Assembly: GCA_020633435.1 (NCBI GenBank)
Contig: JACKDP010000002.1
Coordinates: forward strand, 696,001 to 760,000
Source: Myxococcales bacterium
Lineage (GTDB): Bacteria > Myxococcota_A > Bradymonadia > UBA7976 > UBA1532
DNA: 64,000 nucleotides
Direction: 5' to 3'
The position numbers and the translations under genes are program-made. Shown here in pieces: positions 46,563 to 56,565 of this stretch; position 1 is the stretch's first letter; the number at the start of each line of letters is the position of its first letter. The notes under the pieces were generated by a model. It was not told where the DNA came from. It saw only the letters and a program-made list of their open reading frames with translations, and did no database searches.

Positions 46563-47414
46563 CTACTCGATCGCGGCGAGGCGGCATACCGTCCCTTTGA
46601 CCTTGCAGCGACGCTGAAGTTCACACTCGCCGAGTGCCAGCTTCGAACAGTCTCTGTCAGACACTGGAACGCACTCGAGCCCAGACCCCGAGCACACCGC
46701 CGTGCAGGAGCCACTTTGCGCACAAACGCTTGTGCTGTTGCAGATTTTACTTACCGTCGCCGAAGTCCGGACTTCTAGGCTCCTCGACAACGGGCATGAC
46801 AAGTCGACCGATAGCACACAGCCGAGCTCTGCAAGCCGAAGACAGAACGCCGTACTCATCTCGGTGTCGAGTTCGTTGATTCCCTCGACGAACTCCGGTC
46901 TGCGAGCGGGTGCTTCGCCTCGATTCGGAGGGCAGGCTACCTCGAACAGAGTGCCTTGGATGGTCGCGGAGACCATCACGCCGTAGGCCAGATTCGCAGC
47001 TGTCTGAACCTGGCAGGCGACAGCTGGCTCCTTCTTGATGAGTTCCTTCAACGGCATTTCACTTCGAAGCCCGTAGTTCGTTGACAGGCCGGCGCTCTCC
47101 GCAACAAGCCTGCTCAGCTGCCCCGAACACGAGATATCGCCCGTTGCCATGGTCTGCCCAGTCTCATCGCTAATGCGCACGACGGGGACCTCCGAGATGA
47201 AGGCGCCTTCAGGCACCGACTCGGTCTCTACCGCGAAGGTCCAGCCCACCGGCAAAGCTTGTTGGAGCCGTTCAACCGGGATACCGCAGACCCTGAGGGC
47301 CTGAGTTCCAACGAACAACGCGGGGGGGTCTGGCTTGGCCGTGGCCGGTGGCGAACTTGGGACTGCCAGGGCCAGAGCCGCCCATCGAGAATACCGCTTC
47401 ACTCTACCCTGCAC
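46563..47414 (-). CDS. Exported Cys-rich orphan in lower-GC segment
   Basis: The 283-residue protein is not recognised. Its N terminus (RWAALALAVPSSPPATAKP) looks like a signal peptide. The middle (about 30-190) is beta-like with scattered cysteines. The C-terminal third (about 195-275) has about ten cysteines (CLRLAELGC, CNSTSVCAQSGSCTAVC, CELQRRCKVKGTVC). Base composition is visibly lower in GC than in neighbouring genes and third-position G/C bias is weak. Codon use also differs, including TTG, ACA and AGT. This suggests recent acquisition or a relaxed gene. It converges on the NtrC-type gene with 11 bases between. Confidence 0.7.
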   Translation of the reverse strand: MQGRVKRYSRWAALALAVPSSPPATAKPDPPALFVGTQALRVCGIPVERLQQALPVGWTFAVETESVPEGAFISEVPVVRISDETGQTMATGDISCSGQLSRLVAESAGLSTNYGLRSEMPLKELIKKEPAVACQVQTAANLAYGVMVSATIQGTLFEVACPPNRGEAPARRPEFVEGINELDTEMSTAFCLRLAELGCVLSVDLSCPLSRSLEVRTSATVSKICNSTSVCAQSGSCTAVCSGSGLECVPVSDRDCSKLALGECELQRRCKVKGTVCRLAAIE

Positions 47415-47595
47415 TTCCGTTGCCCCCTGCCTACTGGCTCATAAGCTCGGCCCAGGTCCCGAAAAGATCAAGCTTTCCATCACTTGTCCGGAAGCTGCCC
47501 AACCACAAACCTCACTTGAACCGCCCGTTTACCGTCGCAACCGGACCGGCGCCGCCCAAACAAGGCTGGGCGCGATCTAGCCGCTCTCCCCCCCC

Positions 47596-49194
47596 TCACT
47601 CCCCCGCCAGGCAGACGCCGATGGCGTCGCAGTCCCCCTGGGCGGCCAGCGCGCAGGCGTACTCGTCGCGGGTGAGGCTGGCGCAGGCGGCGAGGCAGAA
47701 GTCGCGGCCGCCGAGGCCGATGCAGGCTTGCAGGCCGTTGTCGCAGAAGGCGGCGCACTCGTCGGGGCTGGGGCGGAAGTCGGGGTCGCCTTCGCAGATG
47801 GGGGCGAGCTCGCGGTTGTTGCGGTAGACGATCTGGCGGACTTCGGCGCAGGTGGCGGCCTCGACGTTGGCGACCTGCTCGTCGGTGGGGGGCTGGTCGA
47901 GGCAGCCGGCGGTGCAGTTGACGCTCAGCTCGGGCGGGATGATGCGCGGGGGGCAGGCTTCTTCGAGGCAGCCCTGCAGGCGGCCGCAGAAGCGGGCGCA
48001 GCGGTCCTGGCCTTCGGGATCGCCGTAGCACGCGAGGACGTCGTCGCAGGTGGGGGCGAGCTGGACGCAGCGCAGGTTGGCGGCGTCGAAGGTGGCGCAG
48101 TCGGCCAGGCAGTCGGCGAGGGGGGCGTCGGTGCAGGGGCCGATGGTGTCGGCGCAGAGGGTCTCGCACGCGGCGGCGGCGTCGGCGTCGCAGGCGGCGT
48201 CGAGGGCGGCGTCCTGGGCGCGCCGCTCGGCGACGACGTCGCTGCACAGGGCGGCCTGGTGGGCCTGGACGGCGTCGGCGGTGGGCGGATCGACGACGCA
48301 GGCGTCGACGCACCGGCCGACCCAGCCATCGGGCAGGCTGCCGGCGGCGCACTCGCGGAAGATGCACTGGGCGGTGCGCTGGCAGTCGGCCTGGCAGAGC
48401 TGCCGAGGGTCGGGCGGGGGGCCCTCGAAGCAGGCGGCGAGGTCCGGGCAGGCGTCGGCGGCGGCGGCGCAGTCGCGCACAGGGGGCGGGATGTCGGCGC
48501 AGAAGCCCGCGCACTCGGCGGCCGAGACGAAGCCGCAGGCGTCGGCCAGATCGCAGAGGGCGTCGCACTGGCCGGGCGCGGGGGGCGCGTCGAAGCAGGC
48601 GGTGAAGGCGTCGCAGCTCTCGGCGGCGTCGACGCACGCGGTCAGGCGACCGGGGAGCTGGCTGCAGAACTGGCCACACTGGCGCGGCGGGATGCCGAAG
48701 CCGCAGGCGTTGGCCTGCTCGCAGCGCGCGGCGCAGGCGTCGGAGACGGGGGGCGGCTGCTCCCCGCTGCAGATGGCCCCAAGCTGGGGGATGGCCTGCT
48801 GAAGCCGGGCGTTGAACTGGTCGCAGGTGCCCGCGGTGGCGGCGCGCAGGCGGTCGGCGGGCTGCTGGCAGGCGCCGTCGCAGATGCCGGTGAGCGCCCG
48901 CTCACCGATGTCGGGGCAGGCCGGCACCAGGCACTCGTCCAGGCGGTCGCAGAAGGCGGCGCAGGCGTCGTCGGGCGGCGGCGCGGCGTCAGGGGGTACG
49001 CTGGCGTCGCGGGCGGGTGGGCGAGGCCCGGCGTCGGCCGGCCCGCCCTGAGCGTCGGCGCCCCCGCCGCCGGTGGCATCCGCGGTGGCGCCCGCGTCCG
49101 CCTGGGCGTCGGGCGTGGTGTCGTCGTCGGGGTTCGACCCCTCTTCGATGCAGCCCGACAGGGCGATGAGCGCGATCAAGGCCAGGTACTTCAT
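47596..49194 (-). CDS. Cys-rich repeat lipoprotein
   Basis: The 532-residue protein starts at ATG 49194 with a GGGGGG tract four bases upstream. It has the lipobox IALSGC followed by an Asp-Ala/Gly linker. From about residue 75 it consists of about eight units of 45-60 residues with the pattern CxxFCxxLxxC...C...C (CAAFCDRLDECL, CGQFCSQLPGRLTAC, CARFCGRLQGCL, CAAFCDNGLQACIG). These suggest small disulfide-bonded helical modules on an outer-membrane lipoprotein. The family is unnamed here. Similar modules occur in the divergent gene at 49364. The role is unknown. Confidence 0.82.
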   Translation of the reverse strand: MKYLALIALIALSGCIEEGSNPDDDTTPDAQADAGATADATGGGGADAQGGPADAGPRPPARDASVPPDAAPPPDDACAAFCDRLDECLVPACPDIGERALTGICDGACQQPADRLRAATAGTCDQFNARLQQAIPQLGAICSGEQPPPVSDACAARCEQANACGFGIPPRQCGQFCSQLPGRLTACVDAAESCDAFTACFDAPPAPGQCDALCDLADACGFVSAAECAGFCADIPPPVRDCAAAADACPDLAACFEGPPPDPRQLCQADCQRTAQCIFRECAAGSLPDGWVGRCVDACVVDPPTADAVQAHQAALCSDVVAERRAQDAALDAACDADAAAACETLCADTIGPCTDAPLADCLADCATFDAANLRCVQLAPTCDDVLACYGDPEGQDRCARFCGRLQGCLEEACPPRIIPPELSVNCTAGCLDQPPTDEQVANVEAATCAEVRQIVYRNNRELAPICEGDPDFRPSPDECAAFCDNGLQACIGLGGRDFCLAACASLTRDEYACALAAQGDCDAIGVCLAGE

Positions 49195-49363
49195 GTCGCC
49201 CCCCGGGGCCTGGTTCGGAGCGTCAGGATAGCCTGATCGCCCGGAGAGCGTCTCTCCGTCTGTCTGTGGCCGACCTGCAGGTTGTGGCGAGCGGCCCGCG
49301 TGGGGTCTATTGGGATGTGGGGCGCCGGCCGCTCCGACCCACGGACCGAGGACAGACGACGTG

Positions 49364-51127
49364 ATGACGACGGCAATCCGAGCCATCCTGGCGTGCGCGC
49401 TCGTGGCGGCGACCCTGGGCTGCGACGACGACGGCGGCGAGGGGACGACAGACGGCGGCGCCGACGGCATGGCAGGCGCGGGTGGCGGGGCGGGTGCTGG
49501 CGGCGCGGGTGGCGTGGCTGGCATGGGCGGCGACGGTGGCGAGGGCGGCGTGGCCGGCATGGGCGGCGCCGGCGGCGAGCCGCCGCCCGCCGAGATCTGT
49601 GGCGATGGCGCCGACAACGATGGTGACGACGCCGTCGACTGCGACGACGCCGACTGCGCCGGCTTCCGGGCCTGCGAGGTGGCGGCGATCTGCGATCCGC
49701 TCGCCCGCCCCATCGGCCTCGGCGAGGTGCAGACCGGCGTCTCGGAGGGCGCGGGGCGGTTCGAGGGGAGCTGCGGCGGGGGCGGCGAGAGCGCGGAGAT
49801 CGTGTTCGCCTTCACCCTGGAGGCCTCGACGCTGGCCTGCCTCTCCACGGCCGGCAGCCGGTTCGACACCGTCCTGTACGTCCGCGCGGGCGACTGCACC
49901 GACGCCGCGGCCGAGATCGCCTGCAATGACGAGAGCTTGCGGGCGCCGGGCGGCGCATCGGAGATCGAGGGGCGCTTCGACGCGGGCGTCACCTACTACG
50001 TCTTCCTGGACCGGTTCGACGACGGCCAGAACGCGCCGGCCGACTTCCGCCTGGACCTGCTGGAGGGCCCCTGCGGGCAGGGTCCGCCGTGCGAGGTGGA
50101 CGCCCAGTGCGATGGCCGCTGCGGCCCGGCCGGGCGGTGCGTCGGCTGCCTGGCGGACGCGGACTGCGCCGTCGGGCGGTGCGATCCGGGCGGCCGCTGC
50201 GCGGCGTGTCTGGCGGACGCCGACTGCGCGGAGGGCGACACCTGCGCGGATGGCAGCTGCACCCGCGACGGCGTGCCGGACTGCGTCGAGGCCTGCCAGG
50301 TCGTCCTCGACTGCTTCGACCCCGGCGCTCCCCCCGAGGCCTGCGAGGCCGGATGCCGCGCGGAGTCGACGCCGGAGGACCGCCTGTGCGTGACGTCGGC
50401 GCCCTCCTGCGAGGCCGTCTCGGCGTGCTTCGAGCCGGCGGATCGCTGCGACGGCGTGGTCTGCGACGATGGCCTCGTCTGCACCCCCGCCACGGGCCTC
50501 TGCGAAGACCCGCTGGCCCCGACCTGCGAGGAGGCCTGCGCGGCGCTCTCCGCCTGCGGGTTCGTGCCGGAGGCCTCGGTGCCGGCCTGCATCGACGGCT
50601 GCCGGAACGACTCGATCGCGGCCCAGCGCGCCTGCGTGGTGGCGGCGGGCTGTGACGAGGCGGCCATCGAGGCCTGCTCCGCCCCGCCCTGCGGCGGGCA
50701 GCTCTGCCAGGCCGGCCAGGCCTGCTTCGCCGAGGTCTGCCGCGACCTGCAGCCCGTCCACGACTGCGCCGATCCGGCGCCCCTCGCGGTGGGCCGGTTC
50801 TACGGGACGACCGCCGACGCGGCGTCCGCCCAGGCCGGGAGCTGCGGCGGGCAGGCGAGCCCGGAGGCCGTCTACGTGCTCGACGCCCCGGCGGGGGACT
50901 ACTGCCTGCGAACCACGGGCAGCCAGATCGACTCCGTCCTGTACGTCCGCCAGGTGTGCGATGCCCCGGACTCGGAGCTGGCCTGCAACGACGACAGCCC
51001 GCTCGCTGGGGGCCTCGCGTCGGCCCTGACCGTCGCGGGCGGCGCGCCGCTCTACGTCTTCGTCGACGCCCTGGGCGGCGGTGGGCCGTACGCCCTGATC
51101 GTCACCGAAGGCGCCTGCGCGCCCTGA
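49364..51127 (+). CDS. Lipoprotein with PPC-like domains flanking a Cys-rich core
   Basis: This is about 587 residues from ATG 49364. A GTG three bases earlier has slightly better spacing to GAGGAC and is equally possible. After the lipobox (VAATLGC) there is a Gly/Ala/Met linker (49455-49580), one MopE-like CGDGADNDGDDAVDCDD unit and a PPC-like beta domain with FDTVLYVRAGDC. A Cys-rich core (CLADADCAVGRCDPGG and later CxxAC modules) follows, then a second PPC-like domain repeating IDSVLYVRQVC. The repeated VLYVR signature shows internal duplication. The Cys modules match those of the divergent lipoprotein, so the two genes probably belong to one surface system. Confidence 0.8.
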   Translation: MTTAIRAILACALVAATLGCDDDGGEGTTDGGADGMAGAGGGAGAGGAGGVAGMGGDGGEGGVAGMGGAGGEPPPAEICGDGADNDGDDAVDCDDADCAGFRACEVAAICDPLARPIGLGEVQTGVSEGAGRFEGSCGGGGESAEIVFAFTLEASTLACLSTAGSRFDTVLYVRAGDCTDAAAEIACNDESLRAPGGASEIEGRFDAGVTYYVFLDRFDDGQNAPADFRLDLLEGPCGQGPPCEVDAQCDGRCGPAGRCVGCLADADCAVGRCDPGGRCAACLADADCAEGDTCADGSCTRDGVPDCVEACQVVLDCFDPGAPPEACEAGCRAESTPEDRLCVTSAPSCEAVSACFEPADRCDGVVCDDGLVCTPATGLCEDPLAPTCEEACAALSACGFVPEASVPACIDGCRNDSIAAQRACVVAAGCDEAAIEACSAPPCGGQLCQAGQACFAEVCRDLQPVHDCADPAPLAVGRFYGTTADAASAQAGSCGGQASPEAVYVLDAPAGDYCLRTTGSQIDSVLYVRQVCDAPDSELACNDDSPLAGGLASALTVAGGAPLYVFVDALGGGGPYALIVTEGACAP

Positions 51128-51209
51128 GCCCCGCGGCCCCGCCGGGCGTTGCGGGTGGGGGCGCCGCTCCGCTACGCTCGGGAGGAACGGCACGCCTCAA
51201 GGGGGCAGA

Positions 51210-51575
51210 ATGCGCAAGAAAAGCCAAAGGATTTCGATGGTTGTGGCGCTGGCGCTGGGGGGCACGACGGCCATCGCGCCGGCCGTGGCCATCGCCGGCC
51301 CCGTGCCCTCCGGGGTGGGCGTGCGGGGCAGCCAGCGGGGGGCCGACGTCGCCCGCATCGAGGAGCAGCTCGCCGATCCCGCCATCCAGGCGGCGCTGCG
51401 GCAGGCGGGGACGGATCCCGCGGAGCTGCGCGATCGGCTGCGGGAGCTGGGCGATCACGACGTGCACCTGCTGGCGAGCCGCCTGGACGATGTGAAGGGC
51501 GGCGGCCTCATCACCGAGGTGCTCGTCATCGTCGTGCTGGTGCTGCTCATCCTGTACCTGGTCAAGCGCGTCTGA
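51210..51575 (+). CDS. PA2779-family membrane protein
   Basis: The 121-residue protein starts with MRKKSQRISMVV. It has a signal-like hydrophobic segment (about 10-30) and a short helical domain (ADVARIEEQLADPAIQAAL, RDRLRELGDHDVHLLASRL). It ends in a transmembrane helix (VLVIVVLVLLILYLV). This layout and its position directly before a PA2778-like peptidase match the conserved PA2779/PA2778 gene pair known from Pseudomonas and other Proteobacteria. The biochemical role is not established. The stop shares one base with the next start (TGATG). Confidence 0.82.
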   Translation: MRKKSQRISMVVALALGGTTAIAPAVAIAGPVPSGVGVRGSQRGADVARIEEQLADPAIQAALRQAGTDPAELRDRLRELGDHDVHLLASRLDDVKGGGLITEVLVIVVLVLLILYLVKRV

Positions 51576-52513
51576 TGCGCTGGCTCGGGCTCCTGGCCCT
51601 CGGAGCCCTGGGCTGCACGCGCGCGGCGGACATCCGGGCTGACATTCGCCGCGGGGCCGTGCCCGGCGCGCAGGTGGAGGGGGTGCCGTTCGTGGCGCAG
51701 CGCCCTGACACGTGCGGGGCTGCGGCGCTCGCGTCGGTGCTGCAGTTCGGGGGGCTGCCGGCCACGGAGCCGGCCCTGGCCGCCGCGCTCCGCACCCGCC
51801 CCGACAAGGGCGCCGTGACCTACGAGCTGGTGCTGGCGGCCCGCGCCCAGGGGGCCCTGGCGGCCCAGCGCTACGACGTGACGGCGGAGGATCTGCGCCG
51901 GGCCATCGACGCCGGCGTCGCGCCCATCGTCCTGCGCGGCGGCCTGGCCCACGCGCTGCTGGGCGTCTTCCACTACTCGGTGCTGACGGCCTACGACCTG
52001 GACCGCGAGGTGTGGATCGGCCACGACGGCGAGGCGGCCGACGTGGTGTTCGCCTTCGATGACATGGAGGCCGACCGCCGGCGGGCGGATCGCTGGGCGC
52101 TCTTCGTGGTGGGGCCCGACGCGCGGCCGAAGGGGCTGCCGGCCGGGGTGCACCTGGAGCTGGGGGTGCAGGCCGAGGAGGGTGCGCACGCGGAGGCGGC
52201 GGCCCACCACTACGGCCAGGCGGCCTGGACGCCGGTGAGCGCGCAGGCGTTGCTGAACCTGAGCAACGTGGCCCTGGCCGGTGGGGACCTGGGGCGCGCC
52301 GAGGTGCTGCTGCGCGCGGCGCTGGCGGCGGATCCGACGTCGGCGGCCAGCAAGAACAACCTGGCGTGGGTGCTGCTGAAGCAGGGGCGAAGCCTGGCGG
52401 AAGCCGAGGCGCTGGCGGCGGCGGCGGCGGCGGACCCCGATGTGCACGCCAGCGCGCTGGACACGCTGGCGCAGGTGCGCGCGGCGCAGGGCAAGCCCGA
52501 AGGAGATCCGTGA
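51575..52513 (+). CDS. PA2778-family C39-like cysteine peptidase lipoprotein
   Basis: The 312-residue protein has a lipobox (LLALGALGC). It has a papain-like/C39 peptidase domain (about 25-165) in which QRPDTCGAAALASVLQ supplies Gln and the catalytic Cys. HYSVLTAYD supplies the His, followed by Asp in WIGHDGEA. A C-terminal TPR-like region (about 195-300, LLNLSNVALAGGDLGRAEVLL) follows. It overlaps PA2779-like upstream by one base and the next gene by one base, forming a coupled three-gene operon. The natural substrate of this pair is unknown. Confidence 0.87.
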   Translation: MRWLGLLALGALGCTRAADIRADIRRGAVPGAQVEGVPFVAQRPDTCGAAALASVLQFGGLPATEPALAAALRTRPDKGAVTYELVLAARAQGALAAQRYDVTAEDLRRAIDAGVAPIVLRGGLAHALLGVFHYSVLTAYDLDREVWIGHDGEAADVVFAFDDMEADRRRADRWALFVVGPDARPKGLPAGVHLELGVQAEEGAHAEAAAHHYGQAAWTPVSAQALLNLSNVALAGGDLGRAEVLLRAALAADPTSAASKNNLAWVLLKQGRSLAEAEALAAAAAADPDVHASALDTLAQVRAAQGKPEGDP

Positions 52514-53199
52514 TGCTGCCGTTCGACGACTTGCTGGCGCTGGCCCTGAGCCGGGATGGCTTCACCGCCCGGGAGGCCATCGACAAGGCCCCCCTCGCCG
52601 ACGTGCAGCGCCTGCTGGAGGAGCTGCCGAAGCACGGCCCCCAGCCGACCATGACCCACGCGGCGCGCCAGCGGCTGTGGGCGCTGCAGCCAGACTTTCG
52701 ACCCTTCGACCCCCCGGCCGACAAGGCTGCCTTCCTGGTGGAGCTCGCGGCGAGCCTCGAGGCCCGCCTCGCCGCCGGCCTGCCCGCGCGCTACTCCCCG
52801 GGAGAGAAGCTCGGCTTCGACCGCCTGCCGGCGCTGATCGAGGTCGTGCGCGGCTTCGACCCCAGCCCGCGGTCGGTGGTGGAGGAGGGCGCGCTGTACC
52901 TGGTCGAGGCCCGAATGCGGCTGCCGGGGGAGGCCGTCTTCCGGCCGCGGAACCAGCAGCTTTGCCTGCTGTCGGGGGCCTTCACCTACTCGCTGCCTCA
53001 CGCCATGGGCGACGTCCAGGTGTACCTTCAGCGCGGCCCCGCCCGCGAGGCCGCCGGCCAGGGGGTGGGCACGGTGTGGGAGCGCGAGTTGCCGTCCGTG
53101 CGGGCGCAGCACATCAGGATGGGGCTGCGGGGGGATGACCGGACGATCGGGCCGGAGGAGATCGGGGCCTGGCAGGAGGAGATCTTGAGCTGCCAGTAG
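52513..53199 (+). CDS. Unknown protein, third gene of PA2779/PA2778-type operon
   Basis: The 228-residue protein is predicted from ATG 52513, with AGGAG seven bases upstream. It has no signal peptide or membrane helix. The sequence is rich in Leu, Pro and Arg, with helical N and C terminal parts and DDRTIGPEEIGAW near the end. No domain is recognised. Its last about 75 residues are clearly related to the short frame at 57229-57492 (both contain VWER, RAQHIR and GDDRT), so it has a truncated paralogue 4 kb away. The one-base overlap with the peptidase gene indicates cotranscription. Confidence 0.72.
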   Translation: MLPFDDLLALALSRDGFTAREAIDKAPLADVQRLLEELPKHGPQPTMTHAARQRLWALQPDFRPFDPPADKAAFLVELAASLEARLAAGLPARYSPGEKLGFDRLPALIEVVRGFDPSPRSVVEEGALYLVEARMRLPGEAVFRPRNQQLCLLSGAFTYSLPHAMGDVQVYLQRGPAREAAGQGVGTVWERELPSVRAQHIRMGLRGDDRTIGPEEIGAWQEEILSCQ

Positions 53200-53218
53200 G
53201 GGCGGGCGGCGGGGGTGG

Positions 53219-56200
53219 TCAGTCGCCTTCGGGGTTGTCGTCGGCTTCGGGTGGATCAGGCAATTCGTCCTCGGGCCAGTCGGCGAGGGAGAAGCCTTCG
53301 GGCATGACGGCCTTGTTGAGATTGAGGGCTCGCCGGATACCGAGGACACCTTCCAAGTCAGCCTTGCGCAGATCCGCCTGTCTGAGGTCTGTGCCGGTCA
53401 GGTTGGCAGACAGGAGCACCGTCCCGGCAAGCGTCGCGTTCCACGAGCGTGGCTTCCATGAGCATTGCGCGCATCAGGTTGGCGTCTCCCCCAACAGGCA
53501 TCCACCAGACGGGCGCCGAACTGGCGCTTTCAGATCGGCGCCCTCCAAAGCGGGCTCCTTCAGCGTTGCTTCGATCGAGGACTGCCCCGTCTAGGTTCGC
53601 GTTGTTGAGATTGGCCCCTTCGAGCTTGGCCCCTTCGAGATTGGCCCCCCTGAGGTTGGCCCCTTCGAGGTTGGCCTTCTTGAGGTTGGCTCCTCTGAGG
53701 TTGGCCCCCTCGAGGTTGGCTCCCTCGAGCTTTGCGTCTTCCAGGTTGGCTGCCTCGAGATCGGCCCCTTCGATTACCGCCTGTCTCAGGCTGGTCCCGT
53801 TGAGGGTGGCGTGCCTGAGATTGGCGCGGACGAGATTCGCGTCATCCACGTTCGCCATGTTGAGTTGGGCTTCGGTGACCGTGGCGGAGGCCATGCTGGC
53901 ACCACGGAGGTCTGCTCCATCGAGCTTCGCTCGTGAAAGGTCAGCACCCGCGAGGTTGGCCCCCGCGAGACCAGCCCCCTGGAGGTTGGCGTCGCCGAAA
54001 TCAGCCCCGACCAGCATCGCCGAGCGTAGGTTTGCTCCCTCAAGGTTGGCCCCCCGAAATCGTGCATCCGAGAGCTTTACGCCTCCAAGCAGCTGGCCGC
54101 TGAGATCAGCCCCGCAGAGGTTCGCCCCGCTGAGGTCGGCCCTGCTCAAGCGAGCCTCGTGCAGGTCGGCGTTCTCAAGGTTGCTTCGGCTGAGCGGGAG
54201 GTTCGAGAGATCCAGCCCACATCCGTCAATTCGCACCATTCGTAGCTCAGCAGGAGTTCCTCGCGCAATGTGGAGCGCGACGAGCGACCGAACAGGATCC
54301 GCGTCCGCCAGTTGAAGCCGCGTCTCACCAAGTTCACAACGGAGGGCCAGAGCGACCCTGCGAAGGTGGAGGCGCAGATCCTCGCGGGGAATGCTGGTCG
54401 GGCCAAGCTGATTGCCCAGGCGCTCATCGCGAAAGCAGTCTTCAGCCACCCGGGCGATGGAGGCGGCCTGGCCACCCCTTCTCGCAAGGGCGACGAGAAA
54501 GTCGAAGGACTCATTGTCTTCCTCAAGCAACCGCGCTCCAAGGAGCGCCGCCTCCTCGAACGGTTCCGTGGTCAGCCGAGCCCGCCAGTACCAGGCCACA
54601 AGGTAGTCGCGAAAGGTACGGTCGCCGGTCTCGACTGCCAGGTCGTCAGTCAAAGGCTCAAACTGCAGGCCCAGCATGACGCCGCGATTGATGAGCTCGA
54701 AGGCAGGGCCTGCCTCCAACTCCAACTCCTGCCGCAGGACGACTTCGACATGGCGTTCGAGCAGGGCCTTCCCGACGTGGGCCTTGCGCCTGCTCTCCCA
54801 CGCAATGCGCCCGAGAAGCCAGAGCAGGGCTGTCGCCGGCTCCGCATCCTCGCTCACGAGGCCTCGCATCGCGAGGCGGCGCCGCAGCTCCATCGCACTT
54901 CTGCGCACGACCTTATGGCCCTTGTCGTGGACCGGGTCCGGCTCGTACACGCACTTCGATCGGGTGAGCTGCTCGAAGTAGCGGCCGTAAACGTCAACGA
55001 CGTCGCTGCCCTCAGCGGCCTCGACGCGCCAGGTCCAGGCGATCATGAAGAGCAGAATCGGCGTGCGCGCCAACTCCGCCATGCCGCGGGCCTCGATGGC
55101 GGCTCGGGTGATGGTCAGGCGTTCTGGATCGACCCGGTCCGTGGCGTTCGTGCGCCAGGCTTCAATCCACTGGTCGATCTGGCTGTTCGAGAAGCTCTGG
55201 ATTCTGAAGCGCCGCACCGTCCCGTTGAGACCCTGGAGCAAGGCTGGCCGGGAGAACACGACGATCCGGCAACGATCGGTCGTGTGGTCGTCCAGGTGCT
55301 GGAACAGATCGCCGAGCTTCTGGGCGTCCAGGTGTACCTCGTCCAGGCCATCAAGGATGATGAGGACCCGCTGGCCATCGGTCGGCAGCGCAAGGGCCGC
55401 GTCGTCGGTCCCCAGGTGCGGGCCGTCCGCGTCGGCGAGCTGCCCGCGCTGGGCCCGCCGGACCATCGTGGCCAGGCTGGCGTCGTAGGCGTGGGCACAG
55501 CGGACGAAGACCGGAAACCAGGCGTCCACGGGGGCAGCCGCATTGAGCCAGGCCGCGGCCAGGTCGGCGGCGAGGCGGCGAGCCGACAACGACTTGCCAT
55601 GGCCGAAGTCGGCCTGGACGACGGCCACGGATGGCTTGTCCCCGAGCCAGGAGGTCAGCTTCGCCTGGATTGGCCTGGGGTTCTCGTGGGGTCCCTCGGG
55701 CGCGCAGACGGGCTCCACGTAGACCCGCCCCAGGGGCATGGGCGGCAGGTCGGGGGGGCTCTCGCGCCGGTTGCCGAACACGTGGTGGTCGGGCCAGATG
55801 CAGAAGTCCCAGGCCAGGTGCTCCCGGATGGCCGCCGCGTGCGCACCCGAGGAGAGGGCGGCCCGCAGCGGCTCGCCCACTGGCGACGCGCGCAGCCGGG
55901 CGAAGGCAGCCCGGAAGTCCCGGTGGAACTGCTGGATGGTGTGAGGTTCCGCTGGCGCGTCGACCAGGTCCTCGTCAGCGAACAGCCCCCAGAGCGTCTT
56001 GAACGCCGGGCTGCGGGTGGGGCAGCCCCGCAGAAGTTCCAGGTGCTCGAGGCTGGGCTTCCCATCCGCGGTGGTCGACGCGGGCAGCGAGCGCTCCGTG
56101 GCCGTTCGCACCACCGCTTCGAATCCTTTTTTCTTTCCATTCAAGATGTCGGCATTGCCCGCCCAGTGGGCGCGCCAGGCCTGGGCGAAGGCGCCGATGA

Positions 56201-56393
56201 CCATCGCCTGGTGGGCGGCCGCCGCGTCCGCGGCCACGGGTGCGCGCAGCGCCAGGACCTCCTTGAGGGAGCCGATCAGCGAAGCGACGGCCGCGAGGCT
56301 GTTCTGCGGGTCGCCGTCCTGGGCCTTCCAGACCTTGAGTGCCAGTTCGATGGCCTTCGCCGTCAGCCCGGCCACACTCGTTGGATCCACCAT
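53219..56393 (-). CDS. NACHT/STAND NTPase with pentapeptide repeats, frameshifted C terminus
   Basis: Start ATG 56393 has GGGAGG four bases upstream. Residues 1-240 are a helical domain of unknown type. An NTPase of NACHT type (about 250-560) has Walker A ADFGHGKS (about 267) and Walker B VLIILDGLDEV (about 347). A helical region leads to a long pentapeptide-repeat array (about 730 to end, A(N/D)LxG: GANLEGANLRGANLKKANLE). Three indels disturb the end. A compensating pair occurs at 53541-53546 and 53488-53492. One extra base at 53441-53442 must be removed to continue into RQADLRKADLEG and the stop at 53219. STAND NTPases are often anti-phage sensors, so a defence role is plausible. GC is lower than in neighbouring genes. 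Confidence 0.85.
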
Positions 56394-56565
56394 GCCCACC
56401 TCCCAGTGTGGATGTCGCACATGCTGTCGGGGCTGGCAAGGGTCGGCGGGCGCCGGTCGTCAAGCGGCCGGGCCTGCTGCCGACGCCTGTCCGGCCGCAC
56501 CGCTGGGCGTCGTCTCGTTCGCCGTGTCGCGCACCGCAGCATAGACCGGCTCCAACGAGGAACCC

